Assembly (NCBI GenBank): GCA_016223165.1
Contig: JACRPO010000005.1
Span: 248,001 to 312,000 of the forward strand
DNA: 64,000 bases
Origin: Burkholderiales bacterium
GTDB lineage: Bacteria > Pseudomonadota > Gammaproteobacteria > Burkholderiales > Burkholderiaceae_C
Reading direction: 5' to 3'
In this document: one piece after another, positions 44,299 through 53,567 of the stretch
How positions within the stretch are numbered: the stretch's first letter is position 1
How the letters are laid out: each line of letters begins with the position of its first letter
Program-made: the position numbers and the translations under genes
The notes under the pieces: model-generated
The model's input: the letters and a program-made list of their open reading frames with translations, nothing else
What the model was told of the DNA's origin: nothing
Databases searched by the model: none

Positions 44299-44454
44299 AG
44301 CCTGTGAACGAATCATCCACACCCACTCGCCACGCCGGAAGGTGCCGGCTCTTCGTTGCAAAGCTCGCCAAATCACCGGACATGGCTGCGCTTTGCGCCT
44401 CGATCCGACGACTTCTGGCGCGTCGCTCGGGCGCGGCTGATTCGTTCGCAGGCT
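44299..44454. repeat. Long imperfect hairpin element, copy B
   Basis: Left arm AGCCTGTGAACGAATCATCC pairs with right arm GGCTGATTCGTTCGCAGGCT across about 155 bp. Further in, left CACGCCGGAAG pairs with right CTTCTGGCGCG. The 23-nt block at 44382-44404 (ATGGCTGCGCTTTGCGCC...) is identical to copy A (3582-3604), and CTCTTCGTTGCAAAGCTCGC also matches A apart from single changes. Middle stems differ from A but remain self-complementary. It starts 1 nt after the bamB stop and ends 16 bp before der. No ORF is convincing in it. Confidence 0.82.
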
Positions 44455-44470
44455 CCGGGCGCTCGCAACG

Positions 44471-45817
44471 ATGAAGCCGGTCATCGCCCTGGTCGGCCGC
44501 CCCAACGTCGGCAAGAGCACGCTCTTCAACCGCATCACGAAGAGCCGCGACGCCATCGTCGCCGACTTCCCCGGCCTCACGCGCGACCGCCACTACGGCG
44601 ATGCCAGCCACGCCGGCATCGAGTTCATCGTCGTCGACACCGGCGGCTTCGAGCCCGAGCGGCCCACCGGCGTCGTCGCCGAGATGGCCAAGCAGACGCG
44701 TGCGGCGGTGGCCGAGGCCGACGTCGTGGTCTTCGTCGTCGACGTGCGGGCCGGGCTCTCGGCACAGGACCAGGACATCGCGCGCTATCTGCGCACGCAG
44801 GGCAAGCGGGTGCTGCTGGCCGTGAACAAGGCCGAGGGCATGGCCGAATCGCCCGCGCTGGGCGAGTTCCACGAGCTCGGCATGGGCGAGCCGCACCCGG
44901 TGTCGGCCGCGCACGGGCAGGGCGTGCGCAGCCTGCTCGATGCAGCGCTGGAGGGATTCGCCGCCGCGGAAGAAGCCCAGGTGGGCGGCGAAGGCGAAGC
45001 GGCCGAGCGACCGATCCGCCTGGCCGTGGCGGGCCGGCCCAACGCCGGCAAGAGCACGCTCATCAACGCCTGGCTCGGCGAGGAGCGGCTGATCGCCTTC
45101 GACCAGCCGGGCACGACGCGCGACGCGATCCACGTGCCGTTCGAGCGCGACGGCCGGCACTTCGAGCTCATCGACACCGCCGGCCTGCGCCGCAAGGGGC
45201 GGGTGTTCGAGGCGATCGAGAAGTTCTCGGTCGTCAAGACGCTGCAGGCCATTGCCGATGCCAACGTCGTCGTGCTGCTCATCGACGCCGTCGAAGGCGT
45301 GAGCGAGCAGGATGCGCACATCGCCGGCTACATCCTCGAGTCCGGCCGCGCCGTCGTCGTCGCGATCAACAAGTGGGACGCCACCGACGACTACCAGCGC
45401 CAGATGCTCGCGCGCTCGGTCGAGTCGCGCCTCGGGTTCTTGAGGTTCGCGCCGCTGCTCCACATCTCCGCGCTCAAGCGAAGCGGACTGAGCGCCCTGT
45501 GGAAAGCGCTGCTGCAAGCGCATGTCTCGGCGACGGTGAAGATGCCCACGCCGGTGCTGACGCGCGTGCTGCAGGAGGCGGTGGCGCACCAGCAGCCGCG
45601 GCGCGAGGGGCGCTTCCGCCCGAAGATGCGCTACGCGCACCAAGGCGGGATGAATCCGCCCATCGTGGTGATCCACGGCAACTCGCTGGAGCAGGTGCCG
45701 GCGTCCTACAAGCGCTATCTGGAGGGGCGCTTCCGCGAGCACTTCAAGCTCGTCGGCACGCCCTTGCGCATCGAGTTGCGATCGGGTCGCAATCCCTTCG
45801 ACGACCGGGGCGGTTGA
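44471..45817 (+). CDS. der: Ribosome-associated GTPase Der (EngA)
   Basis: The 448-residue essential GTPase functions in 50S assembly. It has two G domains, with P-loops [12 protein letters not shown] (residue 8) and [12 protein letters not shown] (near 190), DTGG/DTAG switches ([18 protein letters not shown]) and NKAEG/NKWDA base-recognition motifs. A C-terminal KH-like domain follows. It is preceded by the hairpin element with no SD visible before ATG 44471. Confidence 0.97.
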   Translation: MKPVIALVGRPNVGKSTLFNRITKSRDAIVADFPGLTRDRHYGDASHAGIEFIVVDTGGFEPERPTGVVAEMAKQTRAAVAEADVVVFVVDVRAGLSAQDQDIARYLRTQGKRVLLAVNKAEGMAESPALGEFHELGMGEPHPVSAAHGQGVRSLLDAALEGFAAAEEAQVGGEGEAAERPIRLAVAGRPNAGKSTLINAWLGEERLIAFDQPGTTRDAIHVPFERDGRHFELIDTAGLRRKGRVFEAIEKFSVVKTLQAIADANVVVLLIDAVEGVSEQDAHIAGYILESGRAVVVAINKWDATDDYQRQMLARSVESRLGFLRFAPLLHISALKRSGLSALWKALLQAHVSATVKMPTPVLTRVLQEAVAHQQPRREGRFRPKMRYAHQGGMNPPIVVIHGNSLEQVPASYKRYLEGRFREHFKLVGTPLRIELRSGRNPFDDRGG

Positions 45818-45890
45818 GCGCCGGGCGGGCCGAAAATGCGCGGCGCTGTGGTAAGGTGGCCGCCTCGTATCCACCAACACGGAGCATATC

Positions 45891-46136
45891 GTGAGCAACA
45901 AAGGCCAACTTTTGCAGGACCCCTTTCTGAACCTGCTGCGCAAGGAGCATGTGCCGGTGTCGATCTACCTCGTCAACGGCATCAAGCTCCAGGGCCACAT
46001 CGAGTCGTTCGACCAATACGTCGTGCTGTTGAGAAACACGGTCACGCAGATGGTCTACAAGCACGCGATCTCCACCGTCGTGCCCAGCCGAGCGGTCAAC
46101 TTCCACCCGAACGAGAACACGGGCGAGCAGGCTTGA
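45891..46136 (+). CDS. hfq: RNA chaperone Hfq
   Basis: The 81-residue Sm-like protein forms hexamers that pair small RNAs with mRNAs. Sm1 is [20 protein letters not shown], then [20 protein letters not shown]; Sm2 is [13 protein letters not shown]. Start is GTG 45891 with GGAG 7 nt upstream. It heads the conserved hfq-hflX-hflK-hflC cluster. Confidence 0.98.
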   Translation: MSNKGQLLQDPFLNLLRKEHVPVSIYLVNGIKLQGHIESFDQYVVLLRNTVTQMVYKHAISTVVPSRAVNFHPNENTGEQA

Positions 46137-46164
46137 ACCCGATGCACGCGGTGCCCGCGGCACC

Positions 46165-47505
46165 GTGTCCGGCACCGGTGTCGTCCCGACCCGCCCCTCC
46201 CTCCACCCCTTGAGCCAAGGCGCAGAAACCGCCACCGCCCGCAGCACTGGGGGGGGTGCCGAATCGACACGCGCAGTGCCGACGAGGGCCGTGCTCGTCG
46301 GTGTGGACCTGGGCGCGGGCTCGCCGTTCGACGCCTCGCTCGAAGAGCTGGCCCTGCTGGCGGCCTCCGCCGGCGACGAGACGGTGGCCCGCATCACGGC
46401 CCGCCGCAAGACGCCGGATCCGGCGCTCTTCGTCGGCAGCGGCAAGGCCGACGAGATCAAGGCCATGGTGGCCGCCACCTCGGCGCACGGCGTCATCTTC
46501 GACCAGGCGCTGTCGCCGGCGCAGCAGCGCAATCTCGAGCGACACCTGGGCGTGCCGGTCGCCGACCGCACCTCGCTCATCCTCGACATCTTCGGCGAGC
46601 GCGCGCAGAGCCACGAGGGCAAGCTGCAGGTCGAGCTGGCACGGCTGCAGTACCTCTCCACGCGGCTCGTGCGGCGCTGGTCGCACCTCGAGCGCCAGCG
46701 CGGCGGTATCGGCACGCGCGGTGGCCCGGGTGAGGCGCAGATCGAACTGGACCGCCGCATGATCGGCGAGCGCATCAAGCGCGTGCTGGAGCGCCTGGAG
46801 CGCGTGAAGCGCCAGCGCGGCACGCAGCGGCGCGCGCGCGAGCGGCGCGGCACGGTGCGCATCTCGCTCGTCGGCTACACCAACGCCGGCAAGTCGACGC
46901 TGTTCAATGCCCTCACGAAGGCGCGCAGTTATGCCGCTGACCAGCTGTTCGCGACCCTGGACACGACGACGCGGCAGCTGTGGCTGCCCGAGGCGGCGCG
47001 CGCCGCGACCCTGTCCGACACCGTGGGCTTCATCCGCGATCTGCCGCACAAGCTGGTGGAGGCGTTCCAGGCGACGCTGCAGGAGGCCGCCGACGCCGAC
47101 CTGCTGCTGCATGTCGTCGACGCGGCCAGCCCGGCCCTCGACGAGCAACTGGCCGAGGTCGAGCGCGTGCTCCAGGAGATCGGTGCGGCGGACATCCCGC
47201 AGTTGCTCGTCTACAACAAGTGCGACCGCCTGGAGCCCTCGCGTCAGCCGCGCGACGTGGAGGACTGGGTCGAGCTGCCCGGTGGCGTGCGGCGGCGGCG
47301 CGTGTTCGTGAGCGCTCTTGCCGGAACCGGGCTCGACGTGCTGCGCAAGGCACTGGCCGTCGAGGTGCTGTCGCGCGAGCGCTTCGGCCTCGCGCCGGCA
47401 CAACCGTCAGAATCAGCGCCGGCAACATCAGATTCGGACGCGATGACAGAGACGACCCAGAACAGCGACGGGGCCGATGGCCACCCTCCGCACCACCATG
47501 CCTGA
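46165..47505 (+). CDS. hflX: Ribosome-splitting GTPase HflX
   Basis: The 446-residue GTPase splits stalled ribosomes. The N-terminal HflX domain includes LFVGSGKADEIKAMV and VELARLQYLSTRLVRRWSHL with GGIGTRGGPGE; the G domain has SLVGYTNAGKSTLFNALT near residue 235 and a TLDTTTRQLWLP switch. GTG 46165 is the longest start, but the first 45 residues are not conserved and contain a G8 tract (46249-46256); GTG 46274 is an alternative just before the conserved domain. It follows hfq by 28 bp and overlaps hflK by 8 bp or more. Confidence 0.94.
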   Translation: MSGTGVVPTRPSLHPLSQGAETATARSTGGGAESTRAVPTRAVLVGVDLGAGSPFDASLEELALLAASAGDETVARITARRKTPDPALFVGSGKADEIKAMVAATSAHGVIFDQALSPAQQRNLERHLGVPVADRTSLILDIFGERAQSHEGKLQVELARLQYLSTRLVRRWSHLERQRGGIGTRGGPGEAQIELDRRMIGERIKRVLERLERVKRQRGTQRRARERRGTVRISLVGYTNAGKSTLFNALTKARSYAADQLFATLDTTTRQLWLPEAARAATLSDTVGFIRDLPHKLVEAFQATLQEAADADLLLHVVDAASPALDEQLAEVERVLQEIGAADIPQLLVYNKCDRLEPSRQPRDVEDWVELPGGVRRRRVFVSALAGTGLDVLRKALAVEVLSRERFGLAPAQPSESAPATSDSDAMTETTQNSDGADGHPPHHHA

Positions 47506-48856
47506 TCACTCGACCCCTTCGTTGCCAGCCCGCCTTCGTGAGCTGGCTGCCGCCGCGTGGGCGCTGCTGCGCGCGGCCTTGCGCCGCGGCGCCGCCGCAC
47601 CGGCCGCGGGTGCGGCAGACGGCCTGCCGGGCCGCACAGGCCCAGCCGGTGCCAGCGTCCTGCACAGCAACGGCCGCAACGACGGCCCGCCCGACCTCGA
47701 CGAGCTCTGGCGCGACTTCAACAAGAAGCTCTCGGGCCTGTTCGGCGGCAAGGGCGGTCCCGGGCCGCAGCGCGGCAACGATGAGCGCCCACCGGGCGGC
47801 GGGGGCGGCGGCTTCCAGCCCGACATGCGCAGCGCCGGCATCGGCGCCGTGCTCATCGGCGTCGTGGCGCTGCTGGTCTGGCTGGGCAGCGGTTTCTTCA
47901 TCGTGCAGGAAGGCCAGCAGGCGGTGGTCACCACCTTCGGTCGCTTCAGCCACACGGCCGACGCCGGCTTCCAGTGGCGGCTGCCGTACCCGGTGCAGGC
48001 GCACGAGGTGGTCTCGGTGACGCAGCTGCAATCGGTGGAGGTCGGCCGCAGCGCGGTCGTTCAGGCCACCGGGCTGCGCGACAGCTCGATGCTCTCGCAG
48101 GACGAGAACATCGTCGACATCCGCTTCACCGTGCAGTACCGTCGCGCCGACGCACGTGCCTATCTCTTCGAGAACCGCAATGCCGACGAGGCGGTGGTGA
48201 TGGCGGCGGAGTCGGCGGTGCGCGAGATCGTCGGGCGCAGCAAGGTCGACTCCGTGCTCTACGAGCGGCGCGACGCCATTGCCGCCGACCTCGTGAAGAG
48301 CATCCAGGCCCAGCTCGATCGCCTGAAGGCGGGCATCGTGGTCTCCAACGTCAACGTGCAGAACGTGCAGGTGCCCGACCCCGTGACGGCGGCCTTCAAC
48401 GATGCCGTGAAGGCCGGTGCCGACCGCGACCGCCTCGTCAACGAAGGCCGCGCCTACGCCAGCGACGTGATCCCCAAGGCGCGTGGCACGGCTTCGCGGC
48501 TGCTCGAGGAGGCCGAGGGCTACCGCGCGCGCGTGCAGGCGCAGGCCGAGGGCGACGCGCAGCGCTTCCGCTTCGTGCTTGCCGAGTACCAGAGGGCGCC
48601 GCAGGTGACGCGCGACCGCATGTACCTCGAGACCATGCAGCAGGTCTACTCCAACGTCTCCAAGGTGCTGGTCGACGTGCGCAGCGGCAGCAACCTGCTG
48701 TACCTGCCGCTGGACCGCCTGCTGCAACAGGCCGGCGTGGCGCCCGGCAACGCCGCCGCGCCGACGCAGGCACCCATCGAATCGGTGCCGGCCGCGCCCG
48801 GCACCGACATCCGCTCCCGCGACGGCGGCCGCACGCGCGACCGCGAAGGCCGCTGA
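47498..48856 (+). CDS. hflK: FtsH-modulator membrane protein HflK
   Basis: The 452-residue SPFH protein forms a large complex with HflC around the FtsH protease in the inner membrane. A Gly/Pro-rich N-terminus (residues about 50-115, with PPDLDELWRDFNKKLSGLFG) precedes a transmembrane helix (IGAVLIGVVALLVWLGSGFF near 120-140). The SPFH domain has FRFTVQYRR-like and NVNVQNVQVPDPV segments. ATG 47498 overlaps the hflX stop; ATG 47477 is also possible. The N-terminal 55 residues are unusual Ala-rich sequence. Confidence 0.93.
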   Translation: MPDHSTPSLPARLRELAAAAWALLRAALRRGAAAPAAGAADGLPGRTGPAGASVLHSNGRNDGPPDLDELWRDFNKKLSGLFGGKGGPGPQRGNDERPPGGGGGGFQPDMRSAGIGAVLIGVVALLVWLGSGFFIVQEGQQAVVTTFGRFSHTADAGFQWRLPYPVQAHEVVSVTQLQSVEVGRSAVVQATGLRDSSMLSQDENIVDIRFTVQYRRADARAYLFENRNADEAVVMAAESAVREIVGRSKVDSVLYERRDAIAADLVKSIQAQLDRLKAGIVVSNVNVQNVQVPDPVTAAFNDAVKAGADRDRLVNEGRAYASDVIPKARGTASRLLEEAEGYRARVQAQAEGDAQRFRFVLAEYQRAPQVTRDRMYLETMQQVYSNVSKVLVDVRSGSNLLYLPLDRLLQQAGVAPGNAAAPTQAPIESVPAAPGTDIRSRDGGRTRDREGR

Positions 48857-48869
48857 AGGGAGCCGTGAA

Positions 48870-48953
48870 ATGAATGCCCCCACGCTCACTTCGCTCGCTG
48901 CCCCCCGATGGGGCTGTCAGTCCCTTCGGGACGGCCGGGCGGCACTGACATGA
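48870..48953 (+). CDS. 27-codon leader ORF coupling hflK to hflC
   Basis: ATG 48870 has AAGGGAG 7 nt upstream, a much better SD than that of hflC. The frame reads 27 codons (starts MNAPTLTSLAAPRW) and its TGA at 48951-48953 overlaps the hflC ATG at 48950. Most of it is an intergenic-repeat-like sequence (GCCCCCACGCTC...CGCTGCCCCCC) common in Burkholderiales. The peptide probably has no function of its own, but its translation could deliver ribosomes to hflC. Confidence 0.5.
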   Translation: MNAPTLTSLAAPRWGCQSLRDGRAALT

Positions 48954-49837
48954 ACCGCATCGGACTATTCATCGTCGGCGCCCTGGTGGTGCTGATGCTG
49001 GCCACCAGCACGCTCTTCGTCGTCGACCAGCGGCAGGTGGCCGTGGTCTACGCGCTGGGCGAGATCAAGGAAGTCATCACCGCCCCCGGGCTGAAGCTCA
49101 AGCTGCCGCCGCCGTTTCAGAACGTGGTCTTCCTGGACAGGCGCATCCAGACCCTGGACAGCGCCGAGACCCGCCCGATCTTCACCGCCGAGAAGAAGAG
49201 CCTGATCATCGACTGGCTCGTGAAGTGGCGCATCACCGAGCCGCGCCAGTTCATCCGCAACAACGGCGTCGACTACCGCAACCTCGAGGCACGCCTGTCG
49301 CCGGTGGTGCAGGCGGCGTTCAACGAGGAGATCACCAAGCGCACCGTGCAGGGCGTGCTCTCCGGCGAGCGCGACAAGGTCATGGCCGACGTGCAGAAGC
49401 GCCTGCTCGACGACGCCAAGTCCTTCGGCATCGAGATCGTCGACGTGCGCATCAAGCGCGTGGACTTCGTCGCCGACATCACCGACTCGGTCTACCGGCG
49501 CATGGTGTCCGAGCGCACGCAGGTCGCCAACGAGCTGCGCTCCAAGGGCAACGCCGAGGGCGAGAAGATCCGCGCCGATGCCGACCGCCAGCGCGAAGTG
49601 ATCGTCGCCGAGGCCTACCGCGACGCGCAGAAGATCAAGGGTGCCGGCGATGCCAAGGCCTCGGCGCTGTATGCAGAGGCGTTCGGCCGGGATCCGCAGT
49701 TCGCCCAGTTCTATCGCAGCCTCGAGGCCTACCGCGCGACGTTCCGAAGCCGCAACGACGTCATGGTGCTCGACCCGAACAACGACTTCTTCCGCGCCAT
49801 GCAGGGGGGCGCAACCGCCCCGGCGCCGAGGCGCTGA
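48950..49837 (+). CDS. hflC: FtsH-modulator membrane protein HflC
   Basis: The 295-residue partner of HflK has one N-terminal helix (IGLFIVGALVVLMLATSTLF) and an SPFH/prohibitin domain (VVYALGEIKEVITAPGLKLK; LIIDWLVKWRITEPRQFIRN; IVDVRIKRVDFVADITDSVY). A helical EKIRADADRQREVIVAEAYR segment follows. The complex modulates FtsH proteolysis at the inner membrane. ATG 48950 has no clear SD and overlaps the end of the 27-codon leader ORF; an in-frame upstream extension to 48908 is repeat sequence. Confidence 0.95.
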   Translation: MNRIGLFIVGALVVLMLATSTLFVVDQRQVAVVYALGEIKEVITAPGLKLKLPPPFQNVVFLDRRIQTLDSAETRPIFTAEKKSLIIDWLVKWRITEPRQFIRNNGVDYRNLEARLSPVVQAAFNEEITKRTVQGVLSGERDKVMADVQKRLLDDAKSFGIEIVDVRIKRVDFVADITDSVYRRMVSERTQVANELRSKGNAEGEKIRADADRQREVIVAEAYRDAQKIKGAGDAKASALYAEAFGRDPQFAQFYRSLEAYRATFRSRNDVMVLDPNNDFFRAMQGGATAPAPRR

Positions 49838-49914
49838 GCGCGACCGCCGGGCGTCGCCTCGATGGACGACACGGCGAAGCGGCCCGGATCGCCTCATTCA
49901 GATCTTCTCGTTCG

Positions 49915-50100
49915 ATGGGTGACCTGCTGCTCGGCGCGCTCGCCCTGATGCTCGTGTTCGAGGGGCTGATGCCCTTCCTGAGCCCGCGCGGCTGGCGCTC
50001 GCTGTTCGCGCGCGCGATGGCGATGACCGACGGACAGATCCGCTTTGTCGGCCTCATGAGCATCGTCATCGGCCTCGTGCTGCTCGCGATCTGGCGTTGA
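49915..50100 (+). CDS. DUF2065 small inner-membrane protein
   Basis: The 61-residue protein has two hydrophobic helices ([20 protein letters not shown] and [17 protein letters not shown]) around [13 protein letters not shown], matching the YjeT/DUF2065 pattern. Function is unknown; its place after hflC is conserved in beta-proteobacteria. ATG 49915 lacks a strong SD. Confidence 0.88.
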   Translation: MGDLLLGALALMLVFEGLMPFLSPRGWRSLFARAMAMTDGQIRFVGLMSIVIGLVLLAIWR

Positions 50101-50167
50101 ACCGGCGGCCCCTCGCCGCGACGCCCCGAGCCGCGGTGCCGCGTCAGGGCGGTGCAGGGCTGCACCC

Positions 50168-50173
50168 TACAAT
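50168..50173 (+). promoter_or_regulatory. Possible hisZ -10 box (TACAAT)
   Basis: TACAAT lies 29 bp before the hisZ ATG. No clear -35 at 16-18 bp. It makes the ATG at 50172 an unlikely hisZ start. Confidence 0.4.
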
Positions 50174-50201
50174 GCCGTTTTCAAGAAGCGGTGCGATTCC
50201 G

Positions 50202-51416
50202 ATGCTCTCTGCCTGGTTGCTGCCCGAGCACATCGCCGATGTGCTGCCCGCACAGGCCCGGCAACTGGAGACGCTGCGCCGCCGGCTGGTGAATCGCGCT
50301 CAGGGCTACGGCTTCGAGCTCGTGATCCCGCCGCTGCTGGAGCACCTCGAGTCGCTGCTGTCGGGCACCGGCCGCGAGCTCGACCTGCGCACCTTCAAGC
50401 TCGTCGACCAGACCAGCGGGCGCACGCTCGGGCTGCGCGCCGACACGACGCCGCAGGCGGCGCGCATCGATGCGCATCTCCTCAACCGCGAAGGCGTGAC
50501 GCGGTTGTGCTACTGCGGTCCGGTGCTGCATGCGCGCGCCACGAGCGTGGCCGCTTCGCGCGAACCGCTGCAGTTCGGCGCCGAGATCTTCGGCCATGCC
50601 GGGCTCGAGGCCGACCTCGAGGCCGCCGAGCTGGCGCTCGACTGCCTGCACGCCGCCGGGGTGCAGCCGCTGGTCATCGACTTCGCCGACGCACGCGTGC
50701 TGCGCGGCGTGCTCGCCGGCGTGGCGCTCGACGGCGCCGGCCTGCAAGACGTGGCACAGGCGCTGGCGGAAAAGGACGCCGCGGCACTCGAGGCGCTGGC
50801 CCAAGGCCTGGCCGAGGAGACCCGGCGCGCGCTGCGCCTGCTGCCGCGGCTGTACGGCGGCGACGAGGTGCTCGTGGCGGCGGCCCGCGAGCTGCCCGAC
50901 CGCCCGCTGGTGCGCGCGGCTCTCGAGCAGCTGCGCTGGCTGGCCGCACACGTGCGCCAGTCGTTCCCCGCGCTGAAGGTCGGCTTCGACCTCGGCGACA
51001 TGGGCGGCTACGGCTACTACAGCGGCACGCGCTTCGCCATCTACGGCGCCACGGCCACCGACGCCCTGGCGCGCGGCGGCCGCTACGACGAGGTCGGCGC
51101 GGTCTTCGGCCGCAACCGTCCGGCCGTGGGCTTCAGCCTCGACCTCAAGGCCCTGGCCGAGGTGGCGCCGTTGGAGCCGGCCGCCGGCGCCATCCGCGCT
51201 CCGTGGGGCGAAGACGCGGCGCTGCGCGCCACCGTCCGCCGGCTGCGCGAGGCGGGCGAAACCGTGCTCGCCGTCTTGCCGGGCGATCAGCCCGAGCCGC
51301 AGGCCTTCGACTTCGACCGCGAGCTCGTCGAGGTGAACGGCCGCTGGGCCCTGCGCGCCATCGAAGGCGTGGCCGGCGAGCGCGCGGCAGCCGGTGCCTC
51401 CGCACATTCACGATAG
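50202..51416 (+). CDS. hisZ: ATP phosphoribosyltransferase regulatory subunit
   Basis: The 404-residue protein is a HisS paralogue without aminoacylation activity. It binds the short HisG to form active ATP-phosphoribosyltransferase, the first step of histidine synthesis. It begins [20 protein letters not shown]; class II-like motifs include [20 protein letters not shown] and [18 protein letters not shown]. No anticodon-binding domain is present. ATG 50202 lies just downstream of the putative -10. HisG is not in the window. It precedes purA by 27 bp. Confidence 0.95.
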   Translation: MLSAWLLPEHIADVLPAQARQLETLRRRLVNRAQGYGFELVIPPLLEHLESLLSGTGRELDLRTFKLVDQTSGRTLGLRADTTPQAARIDAHLLNREGVTRLCYCGPVLHARATSVAASREPLQFGAEIFGHAGLEADLEAAELALDCLHAAGVQPLVIDFADARVLRGVLAGVALDGAGLQDVAQALAEKDAAALEALAQGLAEETRRALRLLPRLYGGDEVLVAAARELPDRPLVRAALEQLRWLAAHVRQSFPALKVGFDLGDMGGYGYYSGTRFAIYGATATDALARGGRYDEVGAVFGRNRPAVGFSLDLKALAEVAPLEPAAGAIRAPWGEDAALRATVRRLREAGETVLAVLPGDQPEPQAFDFDRELVEVNGRWALRAIEGVAGERAAAGASAHSR

Positions 51417-52784
<1,368 letters not shown>

Positions 52785-52884
52785 GCCGCCGGTCCGTTCC
52801 CAGGGCGAATCCCGTAGCGCTTCAGCGCGATGGCCGTCCAGGCAGCCTGCCGGCACCCGATCAAGACACGAGGAGAAGACCCCG

Positions 52885-53406
52885 ATGCTCACCGACGACG
52901 GCAAGCACCTCTACGTTTCCTGGGACGAGTACCACCTGCTCATCGAGCGCCTGGCGTTGAAGGTGGCGCACTCGGGCTGGCAGTTCGACCAGATCCTTTG
53001 CCTGGCGCGCGGCGGCATGCGCCCGGGCGACGTGCTCTCGCGCGTGTTCGACAAGCCGCTGGCCATCATGTCGACGAGCTCCTATCGGGCCGAGGCCGGC
53101 ACCATCCAGGGCCGTCTGGACATGGCCAAGTACATCACGATGCCCAAGGGCGAGCTGGCCGGGCGCGTGCTGCTCGTCGACGACCTCGCCGACACCGGCC
53201 ACACCCTGCGCGCCGTGGTCGAGCGCCTGCGCGGCATGCCCGCCATCGCCGAGCTGCGCGCCGCCGTGATCTGGGTGAAGGGGGTGTCGACCTACACGCC
53301 GGACTACTACGTCGAACTGCTGCCCACGAGTCCGTGGATCCACCAGCCGTTCGAGGAGTACGACGCCATGCGCCCCGACGGCCTGGCGCGAAAGTTCCAG
53401 ATCTGA
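52885..53406 (+). CDS. Purine-type phosphoribosyltransferase
   Basis: The 173-residue type I phosphoribosyltransferase has the PRPP-binding motif VLLVDDLADTGHTL near residues 94-107 and LARGGMRPGDVLS near 40-52, resembling xanthine/guanine-hypoxanthine enzymes. The C-terminal YYVELLPTSPWIHQPFEEYD is usual for the small purine PRTase subgroup. Base preference is not readable. GAGGAG precedes the ATG; the gene sits after purA, consistent with purine salvage. A bidirectional hairpin terminator follows. Confidence 0.9.
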   Translation: MLTDDGKHLYVSWDEYHLLIERLALKVAHSGWQFDQILCLARGGMRPGDVLSRVFDKPLAIMSTSSYRAEAGTIQGRLDMAKYITMPKGELAGRVLLVDDLADTGHTLRAVVERLRGMPAIAELRAAVIWVKGVSTYTPDYYVELLPTSPWIHQPFEEYDAMRPDGLARKFQI

Positions 53407-53414
53407 AAAGCGAA

Positions 53415-53448
53415 CAAGGCCGGCGGATCTTGCGATCGGCCGGCCTTG
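53415..53448. terminator. Bidirectional hairpin terminator
   Basis: CAAGGCCGG pairs with CCGGCCTTG around an inner GATC/GATC stem and TTGC loop. On the minus strand it is followed by GTTCGCTTTTC, so it can end tRNA-Leu(CAG) transcription. On the plus strand it follows the phosphoribosyltransferase stop directly. Confidence 0.72.
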
Positions 53449-53456
53449 CCATCAAT

Positions 53457-53541
<85 letters not shown>

Positions 53542-53567
53542 AATGGCCCCGAGAAAGCTCCGGGCCG

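Noticed and set aside
48908..48949. Upstream in-frame extension of hflC
   Set aside because: It translates the intergenic repeat, lacks an SD and precedes the normal HflC N-terminus (MNRIGLF).
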